This document shows positions 21,397 to 30,411 of a stretch of DNA of 48,466 nt, piece by piece; position 1 is the stretch's first letter, and each line of letters opens with the position of its first letter. Source of the DNA: Microvirga arabica (lineage in GTDB: Bacteria > Pseudomonadota > Alphaproteobacteria > Rhizobiales > Beijerinckiaceae); contig NZ_JAFBID010000043.1 in NCBI RefSeq assembly GCF_016811235.1, positions 1-48,466 of the forward strand, given 5' to 3'. Position numbers and translations under genes: made by a program. The notes under the pieces were generated by a model. That model saw only the letters and a program-made list of their open reading frames with translations. It was not told the origin of the DNA and did not search any database.

Positions 21397-22473
21397 ATGC
21401 GTTTGCGTGTGAGTTCTGGACATTGGGCTGCGGTGTCTCGGATCGCCCTGGTGGCTTTGATCGGCAGTGCCGCTGCGGCGTGCAGTACCGACAGCGCGCG
21501 GTTCGCGGAGAACCCCTTCTCCAATCCCTTCGCGGCCAGCGAGCGGATGGACACCGGCGCCTCGGCTCCGTCGCAATCCCAGGCTTCCCCGTCCTACGCG
21601 GCCGCCCCGATGCCGACCCCCTCGGTCCAGGCTCAGGCCCTGCCGCCGGTTCAGGCCCAGCCCCTGTCGCAGCCCGCCCGCATCGCCTCGGCTCCCGCTT
21701 CCGTCCAGCCGCGCCCGGCGCCGGCCGTTCAGACCGCTTCGGCCCAGCCCAAGTTCCGCCTCGTCGACACGTCCAAGGTGCCGGCCGCCACGACCCCCGT
21801 CGCCGCCGCCGAGCCCGCCCGGCGCGTTCGCCCCGGCATGACCGCGACGGCGCAGGCTCCCGCCCCTGCTGCTCCGGCTCCCGCCAAGTCGGCTCCGATG
21901 CAGGTCGCCTCGGCTGTCGATGAGCCCTTGGTTTCCGCTCCTAAGCCGCTCGTGTCCGCACCGAAGCCGGTCGTCGAGCAGCCCAAGGTCGCGGCCCTCA
22001 CCCAGCCCGAGCCGGTGAAGACCGTCGCGCCGGCAGCACCTGCCCCGCAGTCGGAAGCCGCGAAGGCGCCCGCACCGGAGCCCGAGGCCACTGCCAGCGT
22101 TCCGGCAGGCGACTTCCGCTGGCCCGCTCGCGGCCGCGTCATCGCCGGGTTCGGCGCCAATGGCGGCAATGAGGGCATCAACATCGCCGTTCCTGAAGGC
22201 ACGCCGGTCAAGGCGACCGAGGCCGGCACGGTGACCTACGCCGGCAGCGAGGTGAAGGGCTACGGCAACCTCGTCCTCATCAAGCACGAGAACGGCTACG
22301 TCTCCGCCTATGCCCATAACGGCTCGCTCAGCGTGAAACGCGGCGACCAGGTGAAGCGCGGCCAAGTGATCGCCACCTCCGGCCAGACCGGCAACGTGAC
22401 CTCGCCGCAGCTCCACTTCGAGATCCGCAAGGGCGCGCAGCCCGTCGATCCGATGAAGTATCTCGGCGGCTGA
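21397..22473 (+). CDS. LytM/M23-domain lipoprotein, probably a non-catalytic amidase activator
   Basis: A 358-residue protein with a lipoprotein-type signal peptide (…LIGSAAAAC, Cys near 29), a long Pro/Ala/Gln-rich region (40-240) and a C-terminal LytM (peptidase M23) fold (about 245-355). The metal ligands of active M23 enzymes are altered: the HxGxDI motif reads NEGINI and the first His of the HxH motif is Gln (PQLHFEIR). This is the pattern of NlpD/EnvC-type proteins that switch on cell-wall amidases instead of cutting peptidoglycan. I see no clear LysM domain in the linker, unlike classic NlpD. GGGG lies upstream of the ATG; a GTG one codon earlier is possible. The surE-pcm-nlpD order is the same as in many proteobacteria. 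Confidence 0.88.
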   Translation: MRLRVSSGHWAAVSRIALVALIGSAAAACSTDSARFAENPFSNPFAASERMDTGASAPSQSQASPSYAAAPMPTPSVQAQALPPVQAQPLSQPARIASAPASVQPRPAPAVQTASAQPKFRLVDTSKVPAATTPVAAAEPARRVRPGMTATAQAPAPAAPAPAKSAPMQVASAVDEPLVSAPKPLVSAPKPVVEQPKVAALTQPEPVKTVAPAAPAPQSEAAKAPAPEPEATASVPAGDFRWPARGRVIAGFGANGGNEGINIAVPEGTPVKATEAGTVTYAGSEVKGYGNLVLIKHENGYVSAYAHNGSLSVKRGDQVKRGQVIATSGQTGNVTSPQLHFEIRKGAQPVDPMKYLGG

Positions 22474-22521
22474 TCGTGAGAGAAGTTTAGGTCGGATTCG
22501 TAGTTCGAAGCCGATCAAATG

Positions 22522-22551
22522 AAGGGACGGTGGGCTCAGCCACCGTCCCTT
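22522..22551. terminator. bidirectional terminator hairpin
   Basis: Perfect 12-base arms AAGGGACGGTGG and CCACCGTCCCTT around GCTCAG, followed by TTTG on the top strand. It lies between the convergent LytM lipoprotein and ATPase genes and can serve both. Confidence 0.85.
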
Positions 22552-22571
22552 TGTCGTTTGTGATGGCTGCG

Positions 22572-22673
22572 GTGTCATCCCCGGCGGCTCATCGGGCCGG
22601 GAAGGGGATCCATAGCGCTGAGCAGCTGAGTGGATTCCCTTCCCCTACGCTACGCTTCGGTCGGGAATGACAC
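22572..22673. repeat. palindromic intergenic repeat with GTGTCAT ends
   Basis: Ends GTGTCAT and ATGACAC are inverted. Inside, a GGATCCA/TGGATTCC pair and CCGGGAAGGGGAT against ATTCCCTTCCC suggest a long imperfect hairpin. It differs from the 100-bp repeat family and sits between two convergent genes. Confidence 0.6.
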
Positions 22674-22700
22674 TAAAGGCGATGGTTCAGATAGATCTTC

Positions 22701-23576
22701 TCAGATCGCCTTGCCCAAGCGCCCAGCCAGATCCTGAATGAACTGCCAAGCGGTGCGGCCGGAGCGGGCCCCGCGGGTCGTCGCCCATTCGAGCGCCTCC
22801 GCACGGATCGCATCGCGGTCCCCCTCCAACCCGAGATGGTCCACATAGCCGAAGACCATGTCGAGATATTCGTCCTGGCTGCACTTGTGAAAGCCGAGCC
22901 AGAGGCCGAAACGGTCGGAGAGCGAGACCTTCTCCTCGATGGCCTCTCCCGGATTGATGGCCGTGGAGCGCTCGTTCTCCATCATGTCGCGGGGCAGGAG
23001 GTGGCGGCGGTTGGACGTGGCGTAGAAGATCACGTTGTCCGGCCGTCCCTCGATCCCGCCCTCCAGAACCGCCTTGAGCGACTTGTAGGAGGTGTCGTCC
23101 CCGTCGAAGGACAGGTCGTCGCAGAACACGATGAAGCGGTGCGGTTCGGCCCGCAGCAGGCCCATCAGGTCGGGCAGAGTCTCGATGTCCTCCCGATGGA
23201 TCTCGATGAGCTTCAAGGGGCGTGCATCGGCAGGCCGCGTATGGTTGATCTCTGCATGGACTGCCTTGACCAGGGACGACTTGCCCATGCCCCGGGCGCC
23301 CCAGAGCAGGGCGTTGTTGGCCGGCAGGCCCCTGGCAAAGCGCCCAGTATTCTCCGCCAGCTGGTCCCGCACCCGGTCGATCCCCCTCAGGAGGCTCATC
23401 TCGACCCGGTTCACCTTCGGCACGGGGGAGAGCCTGCGCCCTGCTGCCTGCCAGACGAAGGCGTCGGCTGCCGTCACATCGGCGTGAGCCGTGCTGACGG
23501 GAGCAAGGCGCTCAAGGGCATCGGCGATGCGCGTCAAAAGCGCCAATGTTTGGGGAGAATTGAGGTCTGCGGACAT
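22701..23576 (-). CDS. DUF815-type AAA+ ATPase
   Basis: A 291-residue soluble ATPase of the DUF815 family. Walker A is GARGMGKSS (93-101) and Walker B FIVFCDDLSF (148-157); the stretch NVIFYATSNRRHLLPRDM carries a sensor-like Asn, and LSDRFGLWLGF resembles the arginine-finger end of AAA+ modules. The N-terminal 70 residues are helical with a conserved basic patch (PKVNRVEMSLLRGID). Family members are widespread in alpha- and betaproteobacteria, with no settled function. The start MSADLNSPQT is chosen because an upstream extension is not conserved-looking; the ribosome binding site is weak. It is divergent from yajC. Confidence 0.88.
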   Translation of the reverse strand: MSADLNSPQTLALLTRIADALERLAPVSTAHADVTAADAFVWQAAGRRLSPVPKVNRVEMSLLRGIDRVRDQLAENTGRFARGLPANNALLWGARGMGKSSLVKAVHAEINHTRPADARPLKLIEIHREDIETLPDLMGLLRAEPHRFIVFCDDLSFDGDDTSYKSLKAVLEGGIEGRPDNVIFYATSNRRHLLPRDMMENERSTAINPGEAIEEKVSLSDRFGLWLGFHKCSQDEYLDMVFGYVDHLGLEGDRDAIRAEALEWATTRGARSGRTAWQFIQDLAGRLGKAI

Positions 23577-23766
23577 CTCGGGCTCAAGCTTCAACGAGGC
23601 GGAAAGGCACTGCTTAGCGCAGAAAGCGTCAAAGGGTCCATGCAAGGAGCTCTGGAAATCCCAGCGACTTCATTGATTTCGCGGAGTCGATGGGTATAGT
23701 CCGCCACGCTTTGAATCCCGTCCGGCGCGGGTAGGCCCCAAAAGTGCCTGCCACGCGCCTTTATCC

Positions 23767-24111
23767 ATGGAGAGCCGCTTGTTCATTTCACCTGCCTACG
23801 CACAAGGGGCCCCCGCGGCCGGCGGAATGGAGATGATCCTTCAATTCGTCCCGTTCATCCTCATATTCGTCATCATGTGGTTCCTGATCATCCGGCCCCA
23901 GCAGCGCCGGGTGAAGGCTCACCAGGAGATGATCAAGAACGTGCGCCGCGGCGACACCGTCGTCACCTCCGGCGGCATTATCGGCAAGGTGACCAAGGTG
24001 ACCGAGGACGCGGCCGACATCGAGGTCGAGATCGCCGACGGCGTGAAGGTGAAGGTGGCCCGCGCCATGATCTCCGACGTCCGCTCCAAGAGCGAGCCGG
24101 TCAAGGCCTGA
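23767..24111 (+). CDS. yajC: preprotein translocase subunit YajC
   Basis: A 114-residue single-helix membrane protein of the SecDF-YajC accessory complex, which supports late steps of Sec-dependent export. The transmembrane segment (ILQFVPFILIFVIMWFLII) is followed at once by the family signature RPQQRRVKAHQEMI and a small domain with the conserved GDTVVTSGGIIGKV. It is the first gene of yajC-secD-secF and is divergent from the DUF815 ATPase gene, so the promoter must lie in the 190 bases between. Confidence 0.95.
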   Translation: MESRLFISPAYAQGAPAAGGMEMILQFVPFILIFVIMWFLIIRPQQRRVKAHQEMIKNVRRGDTVVTSGGIIGKVTKVTEDAADIEVEIADGVKVKVARAMISDVRSKSEPVKA

Positions 24112-24122
24112 GTGAGACAAGG

Positions 24123-24172
24123 CCGGCCCGTCCCCTGCGCGGATGGGCCGGTTCGCCGCAGCCTGCTGCGGC
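24123..24172 (+). other. tandem hairpins between yajC and secD
   Basis: Two perfect inverted repeats follow yajC: CCGGCCC/GGGCCGG (15-base loop) and GCCGCAG/CTGCGGC (4-base loop). Neither has a T-run. They may set different yajC and secD mRNA levels by stabilising the upstream message. Confidence 0.5.
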
Positions 24173-24198
24173 AGAGAGTGTGAAAGGTTGAGCTGACG

Positions 24199-25806
24199 AT
24201 GCTGCGCTTCTCAAAATCGAAGATCATCGCCACGGCGGCGGTTATCGTGATCGGCCTCCTCCTGGCGGTTCCGAGCATGATGTCCCGCGAGCAGCGTCAG
24301 GCCTATCTGAATGCGATTCCGGGCTGGGTGCCGTCCTGGCTCGTGCCGTCCCGCGCCATCGTGCTGGGCCTCGACCTGCAGGGCGGGTCTCACGTGCTCC
24401 TCGAGGTCGACAACCAGGACCTGCTGCGGGGCCAGATTACCCTTCTGCGCGACGACGTCCGCCGCATCCTGCGCGATACCCGTGTCTCGTCCCAGAACGG
24501 CATCCAGACCATCCAGCGCGGCGTGCAGATCCGCGTGCCGGACGCGGCCGACCGCGACCGGCTGCTGCCGCGCCTGCGGGAGCTGTCGCAGCCGACGGGC
24601 AACGCCATGCTGGGCCAGACCGGCGCCAACACCATCGACATCAACACCACGCCCGATGGCGCGATCACGCTGACCTACACGGAAGCCGGCATCAATGAGC
24701 GCGTGCGCCGCGCCGTCGACCAGTCCATCGAGGTCATCCGCCGCCGCGTCGACTCGACCGGCACGACGGAGCCGAGCATCCAGCGCCAGGGTGCCGACCG
24801 CGTCCTCGTCCAGGTGCCGGGTCTCCAGGATCCGCAGCAGCTGAAGGCGCTCCTCGGCGAGACCGGCAATCTCGAGTTCCGCCTGCTCGCCCAACAGGGC
24901 GCGACCGATGTCGACCTGCTGCCCATGGACGACCAAGGCGGCCAGCGGGTCCCGGTCGAGCGCCGGGTCATCGCCGAGGGCGGCGACCTGACCGACGCGC
25001 AGCCCGCCTTCGACACGCAGACCAACCAGCCCATCGTCAATTTCCGGTTCAACATCCGCGGCGCGCAGCGCTTCGGGCAGGCGACGACGGAGAATCTCGG
25101 GCGTCAGCTCGCCATCGTTCTCGACAATCGAGTGATCTCCGCGCCGACGATCCAATCGCCCATCACCGGCGGCTCCGGCCAGATCTCCGGCAGCTTCACG
25201 GTCGAGCAGGTGAACAACCTCGCCGTGCTGCTCCGCTCCGGCGCCTTGCCGGCCAAGCTCACCATCGTCGAAGAACGCACCGTCGGCCCGGGCCTCGGAC
25301 GCGACTCCATCGAGGCCGGTAAGATGGCCACCTATGTGGCGGCGATCTTCGTGATCATCTTCATGTTCGCCACCTACGGCCTCTTCGGTCTGTTCGCGAA
25401 CATCGCGCTTCTCGTTCACGTCGGCCTCATCTTCGGACTCATGTCGGTGCTGGAAGCTACCCTGACCCTGCCGGGCATCGCCGGCATCGTGCTCACCATC
25501 GGCACGGCGGTGGATTCCAACGTGCTGATCTACGAGCGCATCCGCGAGGAGGTTCGTGCCGGCCGCTCCATCGTGTCGGGCATTCAGGCCGGTTTCGATC
25601 GCGCGTTCGCGACCATCGTGGACTCGAACAGCACCATGGCCATCGCGGCCGTGATCCTGTTCTTCCTCGGCTCCGGCCCCGTGCGCGGCTTCGCGGTCGT
25701 GTTCATCCTCGGCATCCTGACGACGGTTCTCACCGCCGTGACCCTGACGCGCATGATGATCGCGCTCTGGTATCACTGGATGCGTCCCAAAGCTCTTCCG
25801 TTTTAA
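24199..25806 (+). CDS. secD: protein translocase subunit SecD
   Basis: RND-family membrane protein that with SecF uses the proton gradient to complete export through SecYEG. The 535 residues contain a first helix (about 11-27), a large periplasmic region with the signature GLDLQGGSHVLLEVD, then five C-terminal helices with TYGLFGLFANIALLVHVGLI and the conserved GTAVDSNVLIYERIREE. SecF starts 12 bases after the stop. Length and domain order are normal. Confidence 0.96.
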   Translation: MLRFSKSKIIATAAVIVIGLLLAVPSMMSREQRQAYLNAIPGWVPSWLVPSRAIVLGLDLQGGSHVLLEVDNQDLLRGQITLLRDDVRRILRDTRVSSQNGIQTIQRGVQIRVPDAADRDRLLPRLRELSQPTGNAMLGQTGANTIDINTTPDGAITLTYTEAGINERVRRAVDQSIEVIRRRVDSTGTTEPSIQRQGADRVLVQVPGLQDPQQLKALLGETGNLEFRLLAQQGATDVDLLPMDDQGGQRVPVERRVIAEGGDLTDAQPAFDTQTNQPIVNFRFNIRGAQRFGQATTENLGRQLAIVLDNRVISAPTIQSPITGGSGQISGSFTVEQVNNLAVLLRSGALPAKLTIVEERTVGPGLGRDSIEAGKMATYVAAIFVIIFMFATYGLFGLFANIALLVHVGLIFGLMSVLEATLTLPGIAGIVLTIGTAVDSNVLIYERIREEVRAGRSIVSGIQAGFDRAFATIVDSNSTMAIAAVILFFLGSGPVRGFAVVFILGILTTVLTAVTLTRMMIALWYHWMRPKALPF

Positions 25807-25818
25807 GGAGTGCGTATC

Positions 25819-26757
25819 GTGCGCCTCGTTCGCCTCTGGCCCGAAAACTCCCATTTCGACTTCATGCGCTTCCGGCGCGTCTCGTTCCCGCTGTCGGCCG
25901 TGATCTCGATTCTGACGGCGGTGATGCTCCTGACCGGCGGCCTCAACTTCGGCATCGACTTCCGGGGCGGCACGCTCATGGAAATCCAGTCTAAGTCCGG
26001 CCAGGCCGATGTCGCCGAGATCCGGCGCACCGCTGAAGGCTTCGGCTTCGGCGAGGTGGAGGTGCAGGAATTCGGCACCGCCGGAGAAGTCTCGCTCCGC
26101 TTTGCGATCCAGCCGGGTGGCGAGGCCGCGCAGGCGGGTGTCGTGCAGAAGGCACGTGATACGTTCAGCCCCAATTACGAGTTCCGCCGCGTCGAGACCG
26201 TGGGCCCGCGCGTCTCGGGCGAGCTTGTCCAGTCAGGCACCATCGGCGTGGTGCTCTCGGTCATCGCGGTGCTGTTCTACCTCTGGTTCCGCTTCGAGCG
26301 GGAGCTGGCGGTCGCCTCCATCATCGGCACGCTCCACGACATCGTGCTGACCATCGGCTTCTTCGTGATCACGCGTCACGAGTTCAACATGACATCCATC
26401 GCGGCGATCCTCACCATCGTCGGCTACTCGCTCAACGAGACGGTAGTGGTGTTCGACCGAACCCGCGAGCTGATGCGCCGCTACAAGACGATGCCGGCCG
26501 AAGAGCTGTTGAACCTGTCGATCAACCACACCATGTCCCGTACGATCATGACGGGCACCACGACCGCCCTGTCACTTCTGGCGCTGGTGCTGTTCGGTGG
26601 CCCGGCGATCCAGGGCTTCGCGCAGGTCATGCTCTACGGCGTGGTGATCTGCACCTATTCGGCCATCTGCATTTCGACCCCCATGCTGATCTATATCGGC
26701 CTGCGCGGTTCGGAGGCCGTGAAGGTTCCGGAGAGCAGGGCCGCCGCCGCGGAGTAA
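25819..26757 (+). CDS. secF: protein translocase subunit SecF
   Basis: Partner of SecD in the proton-driven SecDF complex. The 312 residues hold six helices, the signature GGLNFGIDFRGGTLMEI after helix 1 and SLNETVVVFDRTREL in helix 4-5. The ribosome binding site decides the start: AAGGAG at 25805-25810 would overlap a GTG at 25810, but is spaced eight bases from the GTG at 25819, which gives MRLVRLWPENSHFDF. The next gene begins four bases after the stop. Confidence 0.95.
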   Translation: MRLVRLWPENSHFDFMRFRRVSFPLSAVISILTAVMLLTGGLNFGIDFRGGTLMEIQSKSGQADVAEIRRTAEGFGFGEVEVQEFGTAGEVSLRFAIQPGGEAAQAGVVQKARDTFSPNYEFRRVETVGPRVSGELVQSGTIGVVLSVIAVLFYLWFRFERELAVASIIGTLHDIVLTIGFFVITRHEFNMTSIAAILTIVGYSLNETVVVFDRTRELMRRYKTMPAEELLNLSINHTMSRTIMTGTTTALSLLALVLFGGPAIQGFAQVMLYGVVICTYSAICISTPMLIYIGLRGSEAVKVPESRAAAAE

Positions 26758-26761
26758 GCTC

Positions 26762-27148
26762 ATGAATGCCGGTCGCCTCTACGACGGGTTCCTGCCGGGC
26801 CGCTACCAGTTCGATGCCTATGGCAACGGCGGGTTCCGCTTCGCCGACATGTCCCATCGAGGCTCTCTGCTCGCGCTGCCCTCGGGTGTCAGGGCATGGC
26901 CGGTCGCGTCCATGGCAGAGCTCACGGACGAGGTGCTCGATCCGATCTTCGCCGAGGGCGATGCGCTCGAGCTCCTGCTGTTCGGTACGGGCGCTGATAT
27001 AGCGGCTCTTCCAGCCGCGTTCCGGACACGGTTCCGCGAAGCGGGGATTGGGCTCGACGTGATGCAGACCGGAGCGGCTGCACGGACTTACAACATCCTG
27101 CTCGCCGAGAACCGCAAGGTTGGCGCCGCCCTGATCGCCGTTCCTTGA
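26762..27148 (+). CDS. Mth938-like protein, NDUFAF3 homologue
   Basis: A 128-residue member of the Mth938/DUF498 family, which includes the mitochondrial complex I assembly factor NDUFAF3. Typical stretches are GRYQFDAYGNGGFRFADMSHRGSLL-like N-terminal strands, ELLLFGTGADIAALP and the C-terminal MQTGAAARTYNILLAENRKV. No catalytic residues are known in the family. It begins four bases after secF and ends one base before the squalene-synthase-like gene, so the trio is one transcriptional unit. Participation in assembling respiratory complex I or another membrane complex is inferred from the mitochondrial relatives and from the linkage to Sec genes. Confidence 0.88.
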   Translation: MNAGRLYDGFLPGRYQFDAYGNGGFRFADMSHRGSLLALPSGVRAWPVASMAELTDEVLDPIFAEGDALELLLFGTGADIAALPAAFRTRFREAGIGLDVMQTGAAARTYNILLAENRKVGAALIAVP

Positions 27149-27149
27149 G

Positions 27150-27992
27150 ATGTCGGAAGCGATTTCCAACTTTGCTCATTGCGAGGCGCTCGTGCGCGAA
27201 GCCGATCCGGACCGCTACTGGGCAGGCCTCTTCGCGCCTGCCGATAAGCGCCCGCATCTCTACGCGCTCTACGCTTTCAACTTCGAGATCGCCCGCGTGC
27301 GCGAGGGGGTGCGCGAGGCGCTCGTCGGCGAGATCCGCCTGCAATGGTGGCGCGATGCCCTGCAGGGCGAGGCACGGGGCGATGTGCGCGCCAATCCGGT
27401 GGCCGCGGCGCTCGACGACACGATCGTTCAGTTCCGCCTGCCGCGCCAGTCGCTGGTCGACCTGATCGATGCCAGGATCTTCGATCTTTACGAGGATCCG
27501 ATGCCGAGCCTCAACGACCTGGAGGGCTATTGCGGCGAGACGTCGTCGAGCCTGATCCAGCTTTCCAGCCTCATCCTCTCCGAGGGCTCAAATCCGGGCA
27601 CCGCGGATGCAGCAGGACATGCCGGCGTCGCCTATGCCATCGCGGGCCTGCTTAGGGCCTTCCCGATCCATGCGCGGCAGGGGCAGGTCTATGTGCCGGC
27701 GGATATTCTCAACAAACAGGGCGTGGTGCGCGAGGACATCGTCACCGGTCGCGGCGGGCCCGGGCTGAAAGGCGCACTCGCCGATCTGCGCGCCGTCGCC
27801 CGTCGGCATCTCGAACAGGCGCATGCGCTGCGCACCACGATCCCGAATGCCGCCAAGCCTGCCTTCCAGTCGATCGCCCTGGTGGAGCCCTACCTCAGGG
27901 CCATGGAGCGTCCGGACTACGACCCGTTTCAAACCGTGGTGGACATACCGCAATGGCGGCGCATCTGGGCGCTCTGGCGTGGGCCGTTTTAG
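27150..27992 (+). CDS. squalene/phytoene synthase-like protein, NDUFAF6 homologue lacking catalytic aspartates
   Basis: A 280-residue protein with the trans-isoprenyl diphosphate synthase fold (HLYALYAFNFEIARVRE, YCGETSSSLIQL, QGQVYVPADIL). Real squalene and phytoene synthases need two aspartate-rich DxxxD motifs. Here the first position reads FNFEIARVRE and the second LLRAFPIHARQG, so the metal-binding aspartates are missing. This is the pattern of NDUFAF6, an assembly factor of mitochondrial complex I, and argues against carotenoid or hopanoid synthesis; no other terpenoid gene is near. It starts one base after the NDUFAF3-like gene. A terpenoid enzyme with altered chemistry remains possible but less likely. 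Confidence 0.85.
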   Translation: MSEAISNFAHCEALVREADPDRYWAGLFAPADKRPHLYALYAFNFEIARVREGVREALVGEIRLQWWRDALQGEARGDVRANPVAAALDDTIVQFRLPRQSLVDLIDARIFDLYEDPMPSLNDLEGYCGETSSSLIQLSSLILSEGSNPGTADAAGHAGVAYAIAGLLRAFPIHARQGQVYVPADILNKQGVVREDIVTGRGGPGLKGALADLRAVARRHLEQAHALRTTIPNAAKPAFQSIALVEPYLRAMERPDYDPFQTVVDIPQWRRIWALWRGPF

Positions 27993-28066
27993 GACACGTG
28001 TGCCCTCTAAGGTCATCTTGGACTAAGCAAAGCGCAGATCCGGGATTGTAAGACTAGTAAAGCACC

Positions 28067-28190
28067 GTGATTCCGGGGCCGCACAGCGGAGCCCGGAACC
28101 TATAACCGCTAACGATGCAGGATGATGCACGTCGCGGCCCGCATCTCCTGAAGCGTTGTGGTTATGGATCCCCGCCTTCGCGGGGATGAC
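28067..28190. repeat. intergenic region with two short palindromes
   Basis: Between the convergent NDUFAF6-like gene and trmFO, one palindrome pairs ATTCCGGG-like and CCCGGAA sequences around GCCGCACAGCGGAG (28070-28098). A second is perfect, ATCCCCGC/GCGGGGAT with loop CTTC (28168-28187). Both are of the dispersed Rhizobiales type. No gene is seen here. Confidence 0.55.
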
Positions 28191-28264
28191 AGTGCTGAGG
28201 TTCTGGAGCACGCTCTGAAAGCAGATCCCGTATCGGCTCCGCCGTCCGGGATAACGGAAAGTGC

Positions 28265-29683
28265 TTACTCCGCAGCCTGAGGCAGCGCACCGCCCGACAT
28301 CCACGCCGCCAGATCCGCCCGTGCCCGATCCGTCAGCGCCTTCTTCCGGGCAACTGCCTTGGCCGGCCCGCGCAGGCGCTTGCCGTCCTCAGATTTCGGC
28401 GTGAAATCCAGCGGCGGGAAGAGGCCGAAATTGACATTCATGGGCTGGAAGGAGCGCGGCCCCTCGTCGATGGTCTCAATATGTCCGCCCGTGATGTGGT
28501 TGATGAGGGCACCCAGCGCCGTGGTGTGGGGCAGGGGCTGGACCGGACGGCCCAGCCGCTCGGCAGCGGCGAAGCGGCCGGTCATCAGGCCCACCGCCGC
28601 GCTCTCCACATAGCCCTCGCATCCGGTGATCTGGCCGGCAAAGCGCAGGCGCGGCATCGCCCTCAGGCGCAGCGTCGGGTCGAGGAGCTTGGGCGAGTTG
28701 AGATAGGTGTTGCGGTGAATGCCGCCGAGGCGCGCGAACTCTGCGTTCTCCAGGCCCGGGATCATGCGCAGGATCGCGCTCTGGGCGCCGTATTTCAGCT
28801 TGGTCTGGAAGCCCACCATGTTGAACAGGGTGCCGAGCGCATTGTCTTGGCGCAGCTGCACGATGGCGTAGGGCTTCCTGTCGGGATTGCGCGGATCGGT
28901 CAGGCCGACCGGCTTCATGGGGCCATGGCGCAGGGTTTCGCGGCCGCGCTCGGCCATCACCTCGATGGGCAGGCAGCCGTCGAAATAGGGGGTGTTGGCC
29001 TCCCATTCCTTGAACTCGGTCTTGTCGCCGGCGATCAGCGCGTCGATGAAGGCCTCGTACTGCTCCCTGGTCATGGGGCAGTTGATGTAGTCCTTGCCCG
29101 TGCCGCCCGGCCCCACCTTGTCGTAGCGCGACTGGAACCAGGCGATGTCCATGTTGATGGACTCGCGATAGACGATGGGCGCGATGGCGTCGAAGAAGGC
29201 CAGTGACGTCTCGCCCGTGAGATCGAGGATTGCCTGCGCCAGAGCCGGAGAGGTGAGGGGGCCGGTGGCGACGATGACCGAGGACCAATCCTCCGGCGGC
29301 AGGCCGGTGATCTCGCCGCGCTCGATGGTGACAAGGGGATGAGCCTCGAGCGCCGCCGTCACGGCGGCGGAGAAGCCGTCGCGGTCGACGGCCAGCGCGC
29401 CACCGGCGGGCACCTGGTTGGCGTCGCCCTTGGCCATGATCAGCGAGCCGAGCGAGCGCATCTCCTGATGCAGCAGGCCGACCGCATTGGTCTTAGGGTC
29501 GTCCGAGCGGAAGGAGTTGGAGCAGACGAGTTCGGCTAGGCCGTCGGTCTTGTGCGCATCGGTGCCGCGGACGGGGCGCATCTCGTGCAGCACGACGGGC
29601 ACACCCGCCTGGGCGATCTGCCAGGCGGCTTCCGAACCGGCGAGGCCGCCGCCGACGACATGAATGGGTTCAAGCTTGCTCAT
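28265..29683 (-). CDS. trmFO: methylenetetrahydrofolate--tRNA-(uracil-5-)-methyltransferase TrmFO
   Basis: FAD- and folate-dependent enzyme that methylates U54 of tRNA to ribothymidine. The 472 residues begin with the FAD-binding [16 protein letters not shown] (residues 9-24) and show the conserved [11 protein letters not shown] and [11 protein letters not shown], whose cysteines correspond to those important for catalysis in Bacillus Trm[12 protein letters not shown] and [12 protein letters not shown] are further family blocks. The start giving [13 protein letters not shown] is chosen because it puts the FAD motif at the usual distance; a longer frame exists. It is on the opposite strand from the sec operon. 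Confidence 0.95.
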   Translation of the reverse strand: MSKLEPIHVVGGGLAGSEAAWQIAQAGVPVVLHEMRPVRGTDAHKTDGLAELVCSNSFRSDDPKTNAVGLLHQEMRSLGSLIMAKGDANQVPAGGALAVDRDGFSAAVTAALEAHPLVTIERGEITGLPPEDWSSVIVATGPLTSPALAQAILDLTGETSLAFFDAIAPIVYRESINMDIAWFQSRYDKVGPGGTGKDYINCPMTREQYEAFIDALIAGDKTEFKEWEANTPYFDGCLPIEVMAERGRETLRHGPMKPVGLTDPRNPDRKPYAIVQLRQDNALGTLFNMVGFQTKLKYGAQSAILRMIPGLENAEFARLGGIHRNTYLNSPKLLDPTLRLRAMPRLRFAGQITGCEGYVESAAVGLMTGRFAAAERLGRPVQPLPHTTALGALINHITGGHIETIDEGPRSFQPMNVNFGLFPPLDFTPKSEDGKRLRGPAKAVARKKALTDRARADLAAWMSGGALPQAAE

Positions 29684-29835
29684 GGGCTTGAAGTAGCGAG
29701 CGCCGGTTGGGCAATCAACCATAAACTCAAACCGAGAAAGCCGGTCTCGTGAGGCCGAATGCCACGAGAGGGCACAGCCGCTCTGCGGCCATGCCCTCCC
29801 TTCGTTCCTCTTGAGCGAGGATGGGACTGTCCTTC

Positions 29836-30411
29836 TTAGAAGAGAACGAAGCAGTCGGCCGACAGAGCCGTGCCGGCCTTGAACTGCGCGAACTGGATCG
29901 CTTCACCGACGCCGTTGCCGTCGGCATCGTAGTACAGGGCGCCTTTCGCCTTGTCGTAGACGAGGCGGTCGTCGGCATCCTTGGCGCTCTGGCCGATGCA
30001 GAAGTTCGACGCGTCAAGGGACCCCCGGTCCCTGGCGCCTGGATCCACGGGGAGCTTCGAACCGACATCGAGAGCCTCAAAGACATAGGCGTTGAGCATG
30101 ATCTTCTCGCCGGCCTTGCTGTTGAAGTCGGTGATGCGATCCACTCCTGCATCGTTGAGATCCCGGCTGAACACGAAGGTATCGACGCCGGCGCCGCCCT
30201 TGAGGGCGTCATCGCCAGCTCCTCCGCTAAGGATATCCATGCCGGCCCCGCCGTTCAGGATGTCGTTCCCGCCGCCGCCGGAGAGATTATCATCGTTCTT
30301 GGTGCCGGTGATCCGGTCATCGGCAGAATCGGCTTTGAAGTAGAAGCCTTCGCCATCGAGTTCGATCCCGAACGGCTTGTACCCTTTGGTGCTGAATTTC
30401 TTGTAGGACAT
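29836..30411 (-). CDS. small RTX-type calcium-binding protein
   Basis: A 191-residue protein without a Sec signal. After a 35-residue N-terminus it has four to five RTX nonapeptides ([36 protein letters not shown]), which bind calcium and fold on the outside of the cell. The last 100 residues form a domain shared with the second RTX protein in the window (pattern Dx[34 protein letters not shown]) and end in hydrophobic residues (DCFVLF), as in type I secretion signals. There is no protease, lipase or adhesin domain and no type I exporter gene nearby. AGGAG precedes the ATG. It sits between trmFO and an SDR gene. Confidence 0.88.
   Translation of the reverse strand: MSYKKFSTKGYKPFGIELDGEGFYFKADSADDRITGTKNDDNLSGGGGNDILNGGAGMDILSGGAGDDALKGGAGVDTFVFSRDLNDAGVDRITDFNSKAGEKIMLNAYVFEALDVGSKLPVDPGARDRGSLDASNFCIGQSAKDADDRLVYDKAKGALYYDADGNGVGEAIQFAQFKAGTALSADCFVLF

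Noticed and set aside
27150..27992. Carotenoid or hopanoid biosynthesis gene
   Set aside because: The fold fits, but both aspartate-rich catalytic motifs are missing and no terpenoid genes are nearby.
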